Shown here piece by piece: positions 5,319 to 5,805 of a DNA stretch of 5,805 nt. The position numbers and the translations under genes were made by a program. The DNA comes from Deltaproteobacteria bacterium (GTDB lineage: Bacteria > Desulfobacterota > Binatia > Binatales > Binataceae): NCBI GenBank assembly GCA_021786815.1, contig JAJYMR010000419.1, forward strand, positions 1 to 5,805, given 5' to 3'. Numbering within the stretch: the stretch's first letter is position 1; each line of letters starts with the position of its first letter. The notes below the pieces were generated by a model. It saw only the letters and a program-made list of their open reading frames with translations, had not been told where the DNA came from and made no database searches.

Positions 5319-5354
5319 AACCGCAGCCGAAAATTTACCGCTTGCGCTAGTCGT

Positions 5355-5805
5355 TCAGAAGCACGCTTTGGGCACTTTGAGGCCGGGGACGTCCGCGCGT
5401 GTCCTGAAAATCGTTCCATTTCGCGACGCCTCTTCGGTGTTGTCCGCGGTCACGACGTAAAGATCCTGCATATCGCGCCCACCGAAGGTGAGACTCGTCA
5501 CCATCGTGGCCGGCACTTTGATACGTTTGCGCACGCCTCCGTCGTTTCCGAAATGAACGACCTCGCCCGCGCGTACCGCCGCGACCCAAATTCCGCCTTC
5601 GACGTCAACCGCCATTCCGTCCGGATGACCCTCCGGCATCTTCGCGAAGATACGCCGATCCTTCACGCCGCCGTCGGCCGTGACGTCGTACGCCCAGACC
5701 GCGCTGGTGGGAGAATCGCAGTGATAGAGAAGTTTGCGGTCCGGGCTCAGGCCAAGGCCGTTGGTGACCAGGATTCCGTCCCACAACTTCGTGGCCCGGC
5801 CCGGC
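5355..5805 (-). CDS. SMP-30/gluconolactonase-like beta-propeller protein, C-terminal part
   Basis: The - strand frame is open from the right window edge to TGA (5357-5355); 149 residues are visible and the N-terminal half is outside. The TTG at 5786 is not the real start, because homology-like sequence continues upstream to the edge. Motifs match the SMP-30/gluconolactonase/LRE family: VTNGLGLSPDRKLLYHCDS, whose N (5762-5760) corresponds to a metal-binding Asn; GHPDGMAVDVEGGIWVA, whose first D (5621-5619) corresponds to the metal-binding and catalytic Asp; VTSLTFGG; DLYVVTA; and a GTIF-to-VPGL ending. The Asn-Asp spacing of 47 residues is close to that in SMP-30. Members are divalent-metal lactonases acting on sugar or other lactones; the substrate here is unknown. 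It is convergent with the SnoaL-like gene, with the palindromic repeat between them. Confidence 0.85.
   Translation of the reverse strand, partial: PGRATKLWDGILVTNGLGLSPDRKLLYHCDSPTSAVWAYDVTADGGVKDRRIFAKMPEGHPDGMAVDVEGGIWVAAVRAGEVVHFGNDGGVRKRIKVPATMVTSLTFGGRDMQDLYVVTADNTEEASRNGTIFRTRADVPGLKVPKACF

Overview
The window looks like GC-rich chromosomal DNA from a hopanoid-producing bacterium. The evidence is a pair of recognisable extended-hopanoid genes (hpnJ, hpnI), strong use of GCG/CGC-type codons, and Gram-negative-like features such as a Sec signal peptide on a probable periplasmic protein. The lineage cannot be fixed from this stretch. Hopanoid producers among Proteobacteria, Acidobacteria and uncultured soil phyla such as Binatota are all compatible. 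No mobile element, phage gene, CRISPR array, rRNA or tRNA was seen.

Left part (1-3969, all + strand): the C-terminal 68 residues of an integral membrane protein of the LPG-synthase-TM/UPF0104 flippase-like family come first. A 150-bp gap follows with a plausible sigma70-type promoter and a short leader hairpin. Then come hpnJ (radical SAM), a 94-bp spacer with two palindromes, hpnI (GT2/GT21-like glycosyltransferase), and a DMT/EamA-type transporter starting 10 bp after hpnI. In the published pathway (worked out in Burkholderia), HpnI adds N-acetylglucosamine to bacteriohopanetetrol (BHT), HpnK deacetylates the sugar, and HpnJ rearranges it to the cyclitol ether. HpnK is not in the window. 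The two flanking membrane proteins are candidates for moving the hopanoid or its precursors across the membrane; this is inference from position.

Right part (3970-5805): a TetR-type regulator on the - strand converges on the transporter. It lies divergent to a small exported SnoaL/DUF4440-like protein on the + strand. The regulator has no canonical start codon near its helix-turn-helix domain, and the divergent region carries two exact 9-bp direct repeats spaced 20 bp apart. A 49-bp double-hairpin element of the kind found dispersed in bacterial genomes sits after the SnoaL-like gene. Beyond it is the C-terminal part of a SMP-30/gluconolactonase-like beta-propeller protein on the - strand, which runs off the right edge. 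Nothing visible ties this right-hand set to hopanoid synthesis.
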